The notes below the pieces were generated by a model. The model ran no database searches. It was not told the origin of the DNA and saw only the letters and a program-made list of their open reading frames with translations. From Gracilinema caldarium DSM 7334 (lineage in GTDB: Bacteria; Spirochaetota; Spirochaetia; Treponematales; Breznakiellaceae): a stretch of DNA of 64,000 nucleotides. Positions 1 through 8,636 of the stretch are shown here, piece by piece. Made by a program: the position numbers and the translations under genes. Position 1 is the stretch's first letter. The number at the start of each line of letters is the position of its first letter. The stretch lies in contig NC_015732.1 of NCBI RefSeq assembly GCF_000219725.1, positions 186,001 through 250,000 on the forward strand, in the 5' to 3' direction.

Positions 1-946
1 CGAGTTCATTCCGTAAAGCGGCACCACCTTCAATCCCTTTTGTGTAGGCGCAGAATTGCTTTCTCATTTCCTTACAGGCTGTGCTTTCCCCAATATCTGT
101 AGCTAGCCGTTTAAGTTGGGTGAATCCTGTCTGAATCCGCTCCTTCGGCGGAACTGGAGTGTAGGTGCCTATTTCGATGAGTGCTCTGGTTTCTGTAAAA
201 ATAAAGGGGTTCCCCATAGCTCCCCGGGCGAACATGACTGCTGCACAGCCCGTTTCCTGAAGCATCCTCAGAGCATCCTCAGGACTAAAAAGATCTCCAG
301 AACCTACAACGGGAACCGTGAGCCTGCTTGCAAGGTCAGCGATATGTTCCCACTGGGCTTTTCCTGCATACCCTTGAGCTCTGGTACGAGCGTGGAGGGC
401 TACCAGGGCAGCTCCGTTTTCGACAGCTATGGCAGCAGCTTCTCTATAGTTTATGCTCTTTTCATCCCAACCAGAACGGATCTTTACCGTAACTGGTACG
501 CCGCCGAGGGCTTCCCGGGATGCCCGAACGACCGCGGCTACAATCTTTCCGAGCCGATTCAGGTCCCGCATCAGGGCTGATCCGGCACCGGTTTTAACGA
601 CCTTGGGGACTGGACAGCCGCAATTAATATCCACCACTTCAGGGTGATAGGACGCAAGGCGAAGGGCTGCTTGGTACATAACCTCTGGATCTGACCCAAA
701 GAGCTGTATGGCATAGGCCTTTTCGTTATCTGCCCGTTTCATGAGATATTCAGACTTTTTTGCATCTCTGATGAGGGCCTCTGAAGAGATGAGCTCGGTG
801 CAGGTAAAATTCGCCCCCAGTTCAATACAGACCGAGCGGAATGCCCGGTCTGAATAACCTGCTACAGGAGCCAGAAAAAGGTTCCCTTCCAATTCTAAAG
901 TACCTATGGATATCGAGCGATAGAAGGAAGAATTCCTATCGGACAT
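1..946 (-). CDS. dus: tRNA-dihydrouridine synthase (Dus family), 3' end beyond window
   Basis: Reading the minus strand from an ATG at 946 gives an uninterrupted frame that runs off the left edge, so the C-terminus is missing. The product would reduce uridines to dihydrouridine in tRNA with FMN as cofactor. Family marks visible: an N-terminal LFLAPVAGYSDRAFR segment (FMN-binding start of the barrel), QLFGSDPEVM, the DINCGCPVPKV motif containing the catalytic Cys, TVKIRSGWD, HARTRAQGYAG and GSGDLFSPEDA. A purine-rich AGGGAC lies upstream of the ATG. It follows tatD by 21 bp on the same strand, so the two are probably cotranscribed. The Dus subfamily was not resolved. Confidence 0.9.
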   Translation of the reverse strand, partial: MSDRNSSFYRSISIGTLELEGNLFLAPVAGYSDRAFRSVCIELGANFTCTELISSEALIRDAKKSEYLMKRADNEKAYAIQLFGSDPEVMYQAALRLASYHPEVVDINCGCPVPKVVKTGAGSALMRDLNRLGKIVAAVVRASREALGGVPVTVKIRSGWDEKSINYREAAAIAVENGAALVALHARTRAQGYAGKAQWEHIADLASRLTVPVVGSGDLFSPEDALRMLQETGCAAVMFARGAMGNPFIFTETRALIEIGTYTPVPPKERIQTGFTQLKRLATDIGESTACKEMRKQFCAYTKGIEGGAALRNEL

Positions 947-967
947 GAATCAAGTCCCTGTTGCTAT

Positions 968-1744
968 TTAAGCGTTGGGGAGCCCGAAGAACCGGTTTGA
1001 ATTTTCCCATAAGATCGATGCCAGCTCTTCATCATCCATTTCCAGCATATCCGCCAGGAATCGGGCTGTAGAAGGTAGATACTTGGGCATGTTTCGTTTG
1101 CCCCGATACTCTGCAGGGACCATAAAGGGGCTTTCAGATTCGATCAGAATACGATCTAGAGGTAAGACCTGCACCGTTTCATGAAGATTGCGGGCATTCC
1201 GATAGGTTAAGTTTCCGGCAAAGGAGAAGTAGAGATTCAGATCCAAAGCTTTTTCGGCAAAGGCAGCGTCCTCAGAATAACAGTGAAGAACACCACCCTT
1301 GGGTGGAAGCCGATCTCGCAAAATTTCGAGCACATCCTGACCTGCTTCTCGGTTGTGAATAATAACCGGCAAGTTCAATTTTGCGGCTAGCTCGAGTTGG
1401 GTGATAAAGAGCTCAATCTGCGACTTTTTATCGCCAAATTTACGAAAATAATCCAGACCAATTTCGCCAATAGCGACGATCCGGGGTAAACGGACACTCT
1501 GTTCAATGGTTTGAACCCAGTTTTTACCAGGATTCTGAACTTCCGAAGGCGAAACCCCAACCGCATGATAGACATGGTTGGCAGATTTCAGATTTTCGTA
1601 CACTTTGACAAAGTCGTGCAGACTGTTACAAATAGAAACAATCCGACTGACTGAGGCCTGTCGGGCTTCCTGAGTAACAATGAGCTGCTCGATAGGGTCA
1701 TCATAGATGAGCCCTATGTGGGCGTGAGTATCAAAATACTGCAT
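968..1744 (-). CDS. tatD: TatD-family metal-dependent deoxyribonuclease/hydrolase
   Basis: The 258-residue protein has the TatD TIM-barrel layout: FDTHAH near the N-terminus (metal ligands), a central GEIGLDYFR motif (Glu ligand), VIIHNREAGQDVLEIL, GGVLHCYSEDA, and a late ESESPFMVP where the family usually has ETDxPYL. Length is normal for TatD (about 255-265). Family members are metal-dependent 3'-5' exonucleases or related hydrolases; the substrate cannot be told from sequence. It lies directly upstream of dus on the same strand. The Glu-Ser-Glu in place of the common ETD at the last metal motif is a small departure but keeps acidic residues. Confidence 0.92.
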   Translation of the reverse strand: MQYFDTHAHIGLIYDDPIEQLIVTQEARQASVSRIVSICNSLHDFVKVYENLKSANHVYHAVGVSPSEVQNPGKNWVQTIEQSVRLPRIVAIGEIGLDYFRKFGDKKSQIELFITQLELAAKLNLPVIIHNREAGQDVLEILRDRLPPKGGVLHCYSEDAAFAEKALDLNLYFSFAGNLTYRNARNLHETVQVLPLDRILIESESPFMVPAEYRGKRNMPKYLPSTARFLADMLEMDDEELASILWENSNRFFGLPNA

Positions 1745-1872
1745 GGCTTAGTCCAAAAGAATTATGATAGGGGGATTCCAAACTGGATTACTCATACTAT
1801 AGCACAGGCTAGCTGTATCGTCAATGAAATGGTTTTGGAAAAGTTATGGCTTTGAAAAAGTTCTAATTGTAA

Positions 1873-1901
1873 TGGACAAGTATCCTCTTACAGGGTATAC
1901 T
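1873..1901 (+). promoter_or_regulatory. Sigma70-type promoter for the small membrane protein
   Basis: TGGACA (1873-1878) and TATACT (1896-1901) are separated by 17 bp. Predicted transcription start is about 1908, giving a leader of roughly 25 nt with AAAGGAG before the ATG at 1934. Confidence 0.6.
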
Positions 1902-1933
1902 AAAATATATCGTATTGCTTCGTAAAGGAGTTC

Positions 1934-2218
1934 ATGATGGATAACAGAACTAGTATGCTTTTATTTTTAGTCCTCGTAGTACTTTTTGCTTTTACTTTTG
2001 TATTTGGTATTGATGCCCTTGCTCTTCCCAATGTTAGCTATGGGGTTCTAGCTCTCATTGGTTATGTTGTATGTCTTGGGTTTAGTGTATTTCAGTGGGC
2101 TTTGCTTAAAAAAGAGCGGGGTGCCATGATGCCCTGGTTTATCACCTATGCGATTGTAATTGGTATTATTTTTGTGTGGTATGTAACTCGCTGCGGTACT
2201 GCCTTCGGTTGGTGGTAA
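1934..2218 (+). CDS. Small three-helix membrane protein, function unknown
   Basis: A 94-residue, strongly hydrophobic protein. Three predicted membrane segments are visible at about residues 7-28, 34-56 and 65-84, with a charged KKERG loop between the second and third. There is no cleavable signal peptide, only a short polar start. A good AAAGGAG site sits 3-9 bases before the ATG, and a promoter at 1873-1901 precedes it, so it is likely a real monocistronic gene. An in-frame ATG one codon later is an equal alternative. I do not recognise the family, and the neighbours (tatD on the other strand and the FMN-controlled riboflavin operon) give no firm clue. Confidence 0.7.
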   Translation: MMDNRTSMLLFLVLVVLFAFTFVFGIDALALPNVSYGVLALIGYVVCLGFSVFQWALLKKERGAMMPWFITYAIVIGIIFVWYVTRCGTAFGWW

Positions 2219-2301
2219 TTATTTTCTTTCTTGATGTTATCTGTACCATACCTATAAGTTATTTTAAAATAATTCCCGTTGTTAGGAGCAGTTTTTGCAT
2301 C

Positions 2302-2330
2302 TTGACATAGAAGTATAAAATTGGTATTTA
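2302..2330 (+). promoter_or_regulatory. Promoter of the riboflavin operon
   Basis: A consensus TTGACA (2302-2307) is followed after 17 bp by TATTTA (2325-2330), a weak -10. The predicted start near 2337 would place the FMN aptamer almost at the 5' end of the transcript. Confidence 0.5.
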
Positions 2331-2340
2331 GAAACTATGT

Positions 2341-2462
2341 TCTTCAGGGCGGGGTGAAAGTCCCCACCGGCGGTAAAGCCCGCGAGCTATAATACGGTTT
2401 GTCCGTTTTTTAGCATGATTCGGTGAAACTCCGAAGCCGACAGTACAGTCTGGATGGAAGAA
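2341..2462 (+). promoter_or_regulatory. FMN riboswitch (RFN element)
   Basis: The conserved blocks of the RFN aptamer appear in order: TTCTTCAGGGCGGGGTGAAA at 2341, CCCCACCGGCGGTAAAGCCC, a variable arm near 2386-2415, GGTGAAACTCCGAAGCCGAC at 2422, and AGTCTGGATGGAAGAA closing the P1 helix (2341-2346 with 2457-2462). It is followed by a terminator hairpin directly before ribD. FMN binding is expected to switch off the rib operon; this is established for the RFN class, and the mechanism at this locus is inferred from the terminator. Confidence 0.96.
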
Positions 2463-2507
2463 GATACATGTACCTTTAACAATTTTTGTTATTAAACGTG
2501 TATGTAG

Positions 2508-2540
2508 CCCTGTAGACTTTGGTGTTTACGGGGTTTTTTT
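2508..2540 (+). terminator. Riboswitch-controlled intrinsic terminator touching the ribD start
   Basis: CCCTGTAGAC (2508-2517) pairs with GTTTACGGGG (2524-2533) through a 6-nt loop, followed by seven T residues at 2534-2540. The ribD ATG begins at 2541, immediately after the T run. The only Shine-Dalgarno-like bases for ribD (ACGGGG) lie in the 3' arm, so the same helix could also limit translation. Confidence 0.85.
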
Positions 2541-3647
2541 ATGCACGAATTCTTTATGAAAATGGCCCTTGATCTTGCACAGAAGGGTATTGGAAGGGTG
2601 AATCCAAACCCTTTAGTTGGGGCTGTTATTGTAAAGCATGGTAAAGTCATAGGTTGTGGTTTTCATGAGTTTTATGGGGGTCCCCATGCGGAAGTAATGG
2701 CGATTAATGATGCCATACAGGCTGGATGTACCGATTTTGCATCTACAACACTCTATGTTACTTTAGAACCTTGTTGCCATTTCGGTAAAACACCTCCTTG
2801 TACATCTTTAATTATAAAAAGTGGTATCCCTTCAGTAGTAGTAGGAATGGAAGATCCCAATCCATTAGTGTCTGGTAAAGGAATTACGATTTTAAAAAAT
2901 GCAGGAATTGAAGTCCAGGTCGGAGTCCTTGAAGATGCGTGCCGAAAATTAAACCCTGTGTTTATAACCTACATTACGACAAAAAAACCCTATGTATTAT
3001 TAAAATCAGGAATGTCTTTGGATGGGAAAATAGCAACCGTTACTGGAGATTCAAAATGGATTACCTGTGAGGAATCACGCAAGGATGTACACCGTCTTCG
3101 TAGTCAATATATGGCTGTAATGTGTGGTATTGGGACAGTACTTTCTGATGATCCTGAACTTACCGTACGAATAATTGAAGGCAAGAATCCTATCCGTATT
3201 ATCACTGATAGTCATCTTCGGATCCCTTTAGAATCCAACATTGTTCGAACTGCCCGGAATATAAGAACAATCATAGCTACTACAGAGAACAGCGATTCTA
3301 AGAAAGCAGAAAAACTTACCACTATGGGTGTAGAACTTATTTATACAAAGCTAAGAGACGGTCGGGTAGATCTTCAGGAACTGATAAGCATCCTAGGAAC
3401 TATGAATATCGATAGTATTTTACTGGAAGGTGGTGGCACCCTTGCTTTCTCTGCATTAAAGGCAGAGATAGTGCATGCTGTGCGTTTTTATATTTCTCCT
3501 ATATTACTTGGTGGTGTAAAAGCTAAAACAGTCATTGCAGGTGATGGTTTTTCGACCCTATCGAATGCTTTTAAAATTGAACATATTCATGTTGATTTTT
3601 GCGGATCGGATATTGTAATTCAAGGTGCAATATGTTTACCGGCATAA
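2541..3647 (+). CDS. ribD: Bifunctional riboflavin deaminase/reductase
   Basis: This 368-residue enzyme catalyses two consecutive steps of riboflavin synthesis: deamination of the pyrimidine made from GTP, then side-chain reduction with NADPH. The N-terminal deaminase domain (about 1-145) carries the zinc motifs HAEVMA and PCCHFGKTPPC; VNPNPLVGAVIV is the family signature. The C-terminal reductase domain (about 150-365) has LKSGMSLDGKIA, SKWITCEESR and LLEGGGTLAFSAL. Length is typical. The ATG at 2541 directly follows the terminator T tract; the ATG at residue 6 is an alternative. It is the first gene of ribD-ribE-ribBA-ribH, controlled by the FMN riboswitch, and its end overlaps ribE by 16 nt. 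Confidence 0.96.
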   Translation: MHEFFMKMALDLAQKGIGRVNPNPLVGAVIVKHGKVIGCGFHEFYGGPHAEVMAINDAIQAGCTDFASTTLYVTLEPCCHFGKTPPCTSLIIKSGIPSVVVGMEDPNPLVSGKGITILKNAGIEVQVGVLEDACRKLNPVFITYITTKKPYVLLKSGMSLDGKIATVTGDSKWITCEESRKDVHRLRSQYMAVMCGIGTVLSDDPELTVRIIEGKNPIRIITDSHLRIPLESNIVRTARNIRTIIATTENSDSKKAEKLTTMGVELIYTKLRDGRVDLQELISILGTMNIDSILLEGGGTLAFSALKAEIVHAVRFYISPILLGGVKAKTVIAGDGFSTLSNAFKIEHIHVDFCGSDIVIQGAICLPA

Positions 3648-4303
3648 TTGAAGAGATTGGGTATATACGTTCTATTATTCGCGGAAATCAATCAGCAAAA
3701 ATCAAGATTAATGCACATAGGGTTTGTCAGGGAACCCATGTTGGGGATAGCATTGCAGTAAATGGGGTCTGTCTTACGGTTACTGAAATTGCTCCTTCAT
3801 ATTTTACAGCGGATATTATGGCTGAAACACTTTATCGAACTAATCTTGAATATGTACAAAACGGAGATTCTGTTAATCTTGAAAGGGCCCTAACACCTAC
3901 AAGCCGAATAGGTGGACATTTTGTCAGCGGTCATGTTGATGAGAGGGGACTAATTCGTTCACTAGTTAAAAAAGATATTGCATCAATCATAGAGATTACC
4001 TGTAACCCTAATCTATTAAAATATATAGCAGTAAAAGGATCTATTGCACTTGATGGCATTAGCCTTACAGTCTGCGATGTTTCTCATACTTCTTTTTTTG
4101 TTTCTCTTATTCCTCATACCATGATGTATACAAGCTTAAAACAGAAAAAGGTTGGGGATACAATAAATATCGAATGTGATCTCATTGCTCGATATATCGA
4201 AAATTTACTCACCACTCAATATGAGACTACGTTGCACGACCAAGATCCTGCTTTACTTGAAAACTTATTGAAATTATCTGGATTTATAGGAGGAGTGAAA
4301 TGA
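3632..4303 (+). CDS. ribE: Riboflavin synthase alpha subunit
   Basis: Riboflavin synthase dismutates two 6,7-dimethyl-8-ribityllumazine molecules to riboflavin and the pyrimidine precursor. The 223-residue product begins MFTGIIEEIG, the canonical N-terminus of the family, so the start at 3632 is preferred to an upstream in-frame start at 3599; AAGGTG is placed suitably before it. Two tandem lumazine-binding barrels are visible: the first with GDSIAVNGVCLTV and the second with KGSIALDGISLTVCDV. It overlaps the end of ribD and shares ATGA with ribBA, which indicates translational coupling within the rib operon. Confidence 0.95.
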   Translation: MFTGIIEEIGYIRSIIRGNQSAKIKINAHRVCQGTHVGDSIAVNGVCLTVTEIAPSYFTADIMAETLYRTNLEYVQNGDSVNLERALTPTSRIGGHFVSGHVDERGLIRSLVKKDIASIIEITCNPNLLKYIAVKGSIALDGISLTVCDVSHTSFFVSLIPHTMMYTSLKQKKVGDTINIECDLIARYIENLLTTQYETTLHDQDPALLENLLKLSGFIGGVK

Positions 4304-5523
4304 ATAGAGTTGATGAAGCGATTAAAGCCTTTAGAGCGGGAAAAATGGTAATTATTACAGATCATCCAGAACGGGAAAATGAAGGAGATCTTTGTATTGA
4401 TGCTCAATTTGTTACTCCTGAAATTATTAATTTTATGGCTCATTTTGCTTGTGGTCTTATCTGTGTTCCCATGGAGCAAAGGAGATTACAAGAACTTGAA
4501 CTTCAGCCAATGGTTTATACCAATGAAGATAATCATAGAACTGCCTTTACGGTTTCTGTAGATCATAAAGAGACAACAACAGGAATTTCTGCCTTTGAGC
4601 GATCCTACACGATACAAAAGCTCATAGATACATCTTGTGGCCCCTTCGATTTTCGAAAACCTGGGCATGTTTTTCCCCTTGCTGGCTGTACTGGTGGCGT
4701 TTTGGAACGACAAGGACATACAGAAGCGGTTCTCGATCTGGTCAAACTTTCCAGAAGTGGAATACCAGATGTAACAAATAAAGCTGTTGCAGGTGTGATA
4801 TGCGAAATACTTAATTCAGATGGTTCTATGGCTCGACAGAAATCACTGGAAAATTTTGCAAAAACGCATAACCTTTGCATGATAAGTGTTGATGATCTTA
4901 TAAGGTATAGAAAAGAACAAGAATGTGGTGTTACGAGGGAAACCGAGACTATTCTTCCAACAAAATATGGAAACTTCAAACTTATAGGCTATACAGAAAA
5001 CATCACTAAAAAGGAACATGTTGTGCTTACTATGGGTGATGTTTCGGGTGCTCGACCTGTACTCTGTCGAATCCATTCTGAGTGTCTTACAGGGGATGCC
5101 TTCGGTTCACTACGATGCGACTGTGGTGAACAGTTTAAAGAAGCATTAAGATTAATTTCTACCGAAGGTCGTGGCGTGCTTGTGTATCTCCGGCAAGAAG
5201 GCCGTGGGATAGGACTAATCAATAAATTAAAAGCCTACGCTTTGCAAGATACTGGGGTGGATACGGTTGATGCAAATTTACAAATTGGTTTTCCAGCGGA
5301 TATGCGAGATTATCGGGTTGGAGCTTTGATATTAAAAGATCTAGGTGTACAAAAGGTACGGCTTATAACCAATAACCCACAAAAAATTAAAAGTATAGAA
5401 CAAAATGGTATACAGGTCTCTCAACGAATTCCCATTTGTGTTCAAGCCAATGAGTATAATACATTTTATTTACAAACTAAACAAAAACGTATGTGTCATC
5501 AACTTGAACTCATCGATAGATAA
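4300..5523 (+). CDS. ribBA: Bifunctional DHBP synthase / GTP cyclohydrolase II
   Basis: The 407-residue fusion makes both precursors of riboflavin. The N-terminal domain (about 1-205) is 3,4-dihydroxy-2-butanone-4-phosphate synthase, with DHPERENEGDLCIDA, FMAHFACGLICVP and the PGHVFPLAG region. The C-terminal domain (about 210-400) is GTP cyclohydrolase II, with RIHSECLTGDAFGSLRCDCG (zinc cysteines), VYLRQEGRGIGL and the late LITNNPQKI. The start overlaps the ribE stop by 4 nt; the last base of GGAGG lies 8 bases before the ATG. A gap of 30 bp separates it from ribH. The domain order is the common bacterial one and no motif is missing. Confidence 0.96.
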   Translation: MNRVDEAIKAFRAGKMVIITDHPERENEGDLCIDAQFVTPEIINFMAHFACGLICVPMEQRRLQELELQPMVYTNEDNHRTAFTVSVDHKETTTGISAFERSYTIQKLIDTSCGPFDFRKPGHVFPLAGCTGGVLERQGHTEAVLDLVKLSRSGIPDVTNKAVAGVICEILNSDGSMARQKSLENFAKTHNLCMISVDDLIRYRKEQECGVTRETETILPTKYGNFKLIGYTENITKKEHVVLTMGDVSGARPVLCRIHSECLTGDAFGSLRCDCGEQFKEALRLISTEGRGVLVYLRQEGRGIGLINKLKAYALQDTGVDTVDANLQIGFPADMRDYRVGALILKDLGVQKVRLITNNPQKIKSIEQNGIQVSQRIPICVQANEYNTFYLQTKQKRMCHQLELIDR

Positions 5524-5553
5524 ATCATTAATCGATATGGATAGGAGTTTTTA

Positions 5554-6021
5554 ATGAAAGTAATAGAAGGAAATCTCATTGCTCAAAAGATTCGAGTTGG
5601 AATTGTGGCGGGAAGATTTAATGAGTTCATTGTCTCAAAATTGCTCGAAGGAGCGCTTGATGGACTAAAACGACATGGTATAGACGACAAAGATATCATT
5701 GTGATCTGGGTTCCAGGTGCTTTTGAAATCCCCCTCATAGCAAAAAAACTGGCCGAAAAAAAAGAAATTGATGTGGTTATCTGTCTTGGGGCGGTAATCC
5801 GAGGATCAACACCACATTTTGACTATGTAGCTGCTGAAGTATCGAAAGGAATTGCTCAAGTCTCTTTATCTATGGGAAAACCTGTGATTTTTGGAGTTCT
5901 CACGACAGAGAACATAGAACAGGCTATTGAACGTGCAGGAATAAAGGCGGGAAATAAAGGTTATGATGCTGCTCTAAGTGCCATAGAGATGGTAAATCTT
6001 TTACATACATTATGCGAATAA
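5554..6021 (+). CDS. ribH: Lumazine synthase (riboflavin synthase beta subunit)
   Basis: Condenses the RibA/D product with dihydroxybutanone phosphate to lumazine, the penultimate step of riboflavin synthesis, usually as an icosahedral or pentameric assembly. The 155-residue length is standard. Signatures visible: [40 protein letters not shown] (phosphate-binding and catalytic His) and [24 protein letters not shown] precedes the ATG by 7 bases. It is the last gene of the FMN-controlled operon; the next transcription unit starts with its own TPP riboswitch. Confidence 0.96.
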   Translation: MKVIEGNLIAQKIRVGIVAGRFNEFIVSKLLEGALDGLKRHGIDDKDIIVIWVPGAFEIPLIAKKLAEKKEIDVVICLGAVIRGSTPHFDYVAAEVSKGIAQVSLSMGKPVIFGVLTTENIEQAIERAGIKAGNKGYDAALSAIEMVNLLHTLCE

Positions 6022-6104
6022 TTGAGCTAGTATCTTAGTTACTGGTATTTTTCGGCTTTACATAAAAGTCTGAATATGATAGTCTTATATCAGTTGTTTT
6101 TTGT

Positions 6105-6187
6105 TATTGCGGGGGAACCTCACGGTTGAGAAGGTTAAAACCTGACCCTTGGAACCTGTCAGTTAACACTGTCGTAGGGAAGCAATG
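6105..6187 (+). promoter_or_regulatory. TPP riboswitch (THI element)
   Basis: The aptamer core is clear: GGTTGAGA near 6124 (a variant of the usual GCTGAGA), ACCCTTGGAACCTG at 6145, and GTCGTAGGGAAGC near 6171. ATTGC (6106-6110) pairs with GCAAT (6182-6186) to close P1. A terminator follows at 6218 and thiD at 6336. The class is established as a thiamine pyrophosphate sensor that lowers expression of thiamine genes. Confidence 0.94.
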
Positions 6188-6217
6188 CAAGTATTAAATA
6201 AGAACTGTTATTTAATG

Positions 6218-6256
6218 CAAGCGCTTTTCCGTCGACGGGGAGCGCTTGTTTTTTTT
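6218..6256 (+). terminator. Terminator of the TPP riboswitch expression platform
   Basis: CAAGCGCT...AGCGCTTG arms (extended inside by TCC/GGG) enclose a GTCGAC-containing loop and are followed by eight T residues at 6249-6256. It lies between the aptamer and thiD. Unlike the rib locus, thiD has a separate, strong ribosome site well downstream of it. Confidence 0.9.
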
Positions 6257-6335
6257 AAGCCTAGCTCTTCCCTGATGGAAAAGTTTGAATACGCCTCCGA
6301 TCGGGTATCCCTCAATAACGAAACGAGGAGGGATT

Positions 6336-7193
6336 ATGTACTCGATACAGATGGATGCCGCACGAAAAGAACGTATCAATAAGCAATATTTACGACAGGT
6401 ACTCTCCATTGCGGGTAGCGATACAAGTGGAGGTGCAGGTGTGCAGGCTGATTTAAAAGCTATGAGCGCCTGTGGGGTCTTTGGCATGTCAGTTATTACA
6501 GCCCTCACCGCACAAAACACAAAGGGGGTTCATGCAATATACCCTATCCCAGCTGATTTTGTCGGTACGCAGATCGATGCGATATTCACAGATATAAGGG
6601 TGGATGCGGTAAAAATCGGAATGCTGGGTAATGCCGATGTGATGAAAGTGACAGGAGAGCGATTACGCAGGTATCATCCTGACTTGGTTGTGGTTGATCC
6701 TGTTTTACTAAGTAAACATGGATATCCTCTCATGGATGATACCGCAAGGGAAGTGTTTTTGTCCGAAATTGTTCCTTTAGCCTATCTGATTACTCCTAAT
6801 CTTCCCGAAACAACGTTTCTCGCAGGATTTATACCGAAGACAATAGATGAATTAGAAAGGGCGGGAAAAAAGATTTTATCCCTTGGAGCGAAAGCTGTTC
6901 TTATAAAAGGGGGGCATCGGGAATCCGATGCTGACGATGTTTTAGTAACTACTCAAGGAGTATACATTTTTAAGGGAGAACGGCTTGCTAGCCAGCATAC
7001 CCATGGTACCGGATGTACACTTTCAAGTGCTATAGCAGCATATTTAGCTCGAGGTTTAACGATTGTTAAAGCTATAGAATATGCCAAAAATTATGTCAGA
7101 GTTGGTATTGAACATGGTCTTAATATAGGCCATGGGATCGGTCCTATTCATCATTTTTATAATTTATATCAGGGAGAGGTGCCACAATTATGA
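6336..7193 (+). CDS. thiD: Hydroxymethylpyrimidine (phosphate) kinase
   Basis: ThiD phosphorylates HMP and HMP-phosphate to give the pyrimidine diphosphate used for thiamine phosphate. The 285-residue product is a ribokinase-fold enzyme: VLSIAGSDTSGGAGVQADLK near residue 20, VVDPVLLSKHG in the middle, and HTHGTGCTLSSAIAA (anion hole and catalytic Asp region replaced by GTGC as usual). The ATG at 6336 is chosen because GAGGAGGG stands just before it; a TTG at 6285 is an upstream in-frame alternative without such a site. It shares ATGA with thiM, so translation is likely coupled. Confidence 0.94.
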   Translation: MYSIQMDAARKERINKQYLRQVLSIAGSDTSGGAGVQADLKAMSACGVFGMSVITALTAQNTKGVHAIYPIPADFVGTQIDAIFTDIRVDAVKIGMLGNADVMKVTGERLRRYHPDLVVVDPVLLSKHGYPLMDDTAREVFLSEIVPLAYLITPNLPETTFLAGFIPKTIDELERAGKKILSLGAKAVLIKGGHRESDADDVLVTTQGVYIFKGERLASQHTHGTGCTLSSAIAAYLARGLTIVKAIEYAKNYVRVGIEHGLNIGHGIGPIHHFYNLYQGEVPQL

Positions 7194-8014
7194 ACCAAAC
7201 TCATTTTGAAACAATAAATATTGCGGGTGTTTTAGAGAACATCAGATCTTCTTCGCCACTTATTCACCATATTACCAACACGGTTACAATCAACGATTGT
7301 GCGAATATTACCCTTGCATTAGGTGGATCCCCGGTAATGGCTGATAGTCCGGAGGAAGCGGGTGAAATGGCTAGTTTTGCAGGTGCATTGGTAATCAACA
7401 TGGGAACGTTACATCCCTCTGCCATTTCTTCTATGATAAAGGCTGGTACTCGAGCTCGGGAAATAGGCAAACCGGTTGTCTTTGATCCCGTTGGAGCAGG
7501 AGCAACCCAATTCAGACAAAGTACGGCAAAAGAAATTCTCAGGAATGTTCGACCGACAATCATTAAAGGTAATGCCGCTGAAATAAAATTTCTTGCGGGA
7601 GAGGTGTCCAATCAACGGGGGGTTGATTCCCTGGATAGTAATGCAGATCAAGCTGCATTAGCTTTGGCACGATCAAGTGGATCAATTGTAGCTGCTACCG
7701 GGGCCATAGATACGGTTACTGATGGTAAATTGTTGTATAAAATTAGTGGAGGTAGCCCAATGCTCAGCCGGATAACCGGCACTGGCTGTATGACATCCTC
7801 TCTGGTGGGCTGTTTCAGTAGTGTTATGGCATCTCCACTGTTCGCTGCTATCCTAGGCGTTTTAACTATGAAACTGGCAGGAGAAAAGGCTCAAATAGCT
7901 TTAAAACCAGGGCAGGGGTCTGGACAATTTCGCATTAATTTATTTGATGCGATTAGCCTTCTAACTCCTTCAGATTATGTTTGGGAAGAAAGGATCACCT
8001 ATGTTACCCTTTGA
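7190..8014 (+). CDS. thiM: Hydroxyethylthiazole kinase
   Basis: ThiM phosphorylates the salvaged thiazole alcohol of thiamine. The 274-residue protein shows HHITNTVTINDCANITLALGG at the N-terminus, MADSPEEA, VFDPVGAGAT, IIKGNAAEI and the GTGCMTSSLVG ATP-binding loop near residue 200. Length fits the family. Overlap with thiD is 4 nt and with thiE 14 nt. Together with thiD and thiE, and without thiC or thiG in the window, the operon looks like salvage of thiamine breakdown products rather than full synthesis; that conclusion is limited to what the window shows. Confidence 0.95.
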   Translation: MNQTHFETINIAGVLENIRSSSPLIHHITNTVTINDCANITLALGGSPVMADSPEEAGEMASFAGALVINMGTLHPSAISSMIKAGTRAREIGKPVVFDPVGAGATQFRQSTAKEILRNVRPTIIKGNAAEIKFLAGEVSNQRGVDSLDSNADQAALALARSSGSIVAATGAIDTVTDGKLLYKISGGSPMLSRITGTGCMTSSLVGCFSSVMASPLFAAILGVLTMKLAGEKAQIALKPGQGSGQFRINLFDAISLLTPSDYVWEERITYVTL

Positions 8015-8636
8015 TGCAAGGTTGTGCCTAATAACCGATCGTTCTTTCTGTTCCAGCGATGATTTTTTTAGAATTCTGGAAATTTCCATTGATGCTGGAG
8101 TTACCTGGGTTCAGTTTCGGGAAAAGTCCGGGCCTAACGATCGAGATATATTTGAATTAGGGAAAAAGGTTCGTGCACTGACTGCCAGAAAGGGTGTTCC
8201 AATGATCGTAAATGATCGTCTAGATCTAGCTATGGCTCTGGAGGCAGATGGAATCCATCTGGGACAAGGGGATCTGCCTCTTGAGGTTGCAAAAAAACTA
8301 TGGAGGCCGAATAAAATATATGGTTTATCGGTACAAACTTTGGAACATGCGGAAAGAGCCCGCCATGACGGTGCTGATTATCTGGGCCTTGGCTCTCTAT
8401 TCCCAACAAGCAGCAAAAATGATGCCATTATGGTCCATCATCAGCAGATTGAACTCATCAAAATGATAGGAATACCCCTAATTGGTATCGGAGGAATAAC
8501 TCCCGAACGGATAAAGGAAATACGCAACCTCAATCTTTCAGGAGTTGCGGTTATATCCGCAATATGGGGAGCACCAGATCCTTCCGCGGTTGTAAAACAA
8601 TTTATTCAACAATGGAACAGTCTTATAACATGTTAG
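8001..8636 (+). CDS. thiE: Thiamine phosphate synthase
   Basis: Couples HMP diphosphate with thiazole phosphate to thiamine monophosphate. The 211-residue TIM barrel contains LCLITDRSF, VTWVQFREKSGPN, MIVNDRLDLAMALEADGIHLGQGDLPL, YLGLGSLFPTSSKND and IGIGGITPERI, all standard for ThiE. ATG at 8001 is preferred because GAAAGGA lies 7 bases upstream; an ATG at 7977 is an alternative. The start overlaps the end of thiM, and the end overlaps the following HAD gene, so the four-gene thi unit is continuous. Confidence 0.95.
   Translation: MLPFDARLCLITDRSFCSSDDFFRILEISIDAGVTWVQFREKSGPNDRDIFELGKKVRALTARKGVPMIVNDRLDLAMALEADGIHLGQGDLPLEVAKKLWRPNKIYGLSVQTLEHAERARHDGADYLGLGSLFPTSSKNDAIMVHHQQIELIKMIGIPLIGIGGITPERIKEIRNLNLSGVAVISAIWGAPDPSAVVKQFIQQWNSLITC

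Noticed and set aside
116-580. Plus-strand open frame of 154 codons at the left edge
   Set aside because: It is the antisense shadow of the dus gene, whose minus-strand frame carries all family motifs.
6185-6382. Short open frame starting in the TPP riboswitch
   Set aside because: It runs through the terminator hairpin and into the thiD leader, with no ribosome site; the RNA elements explain the sequence.
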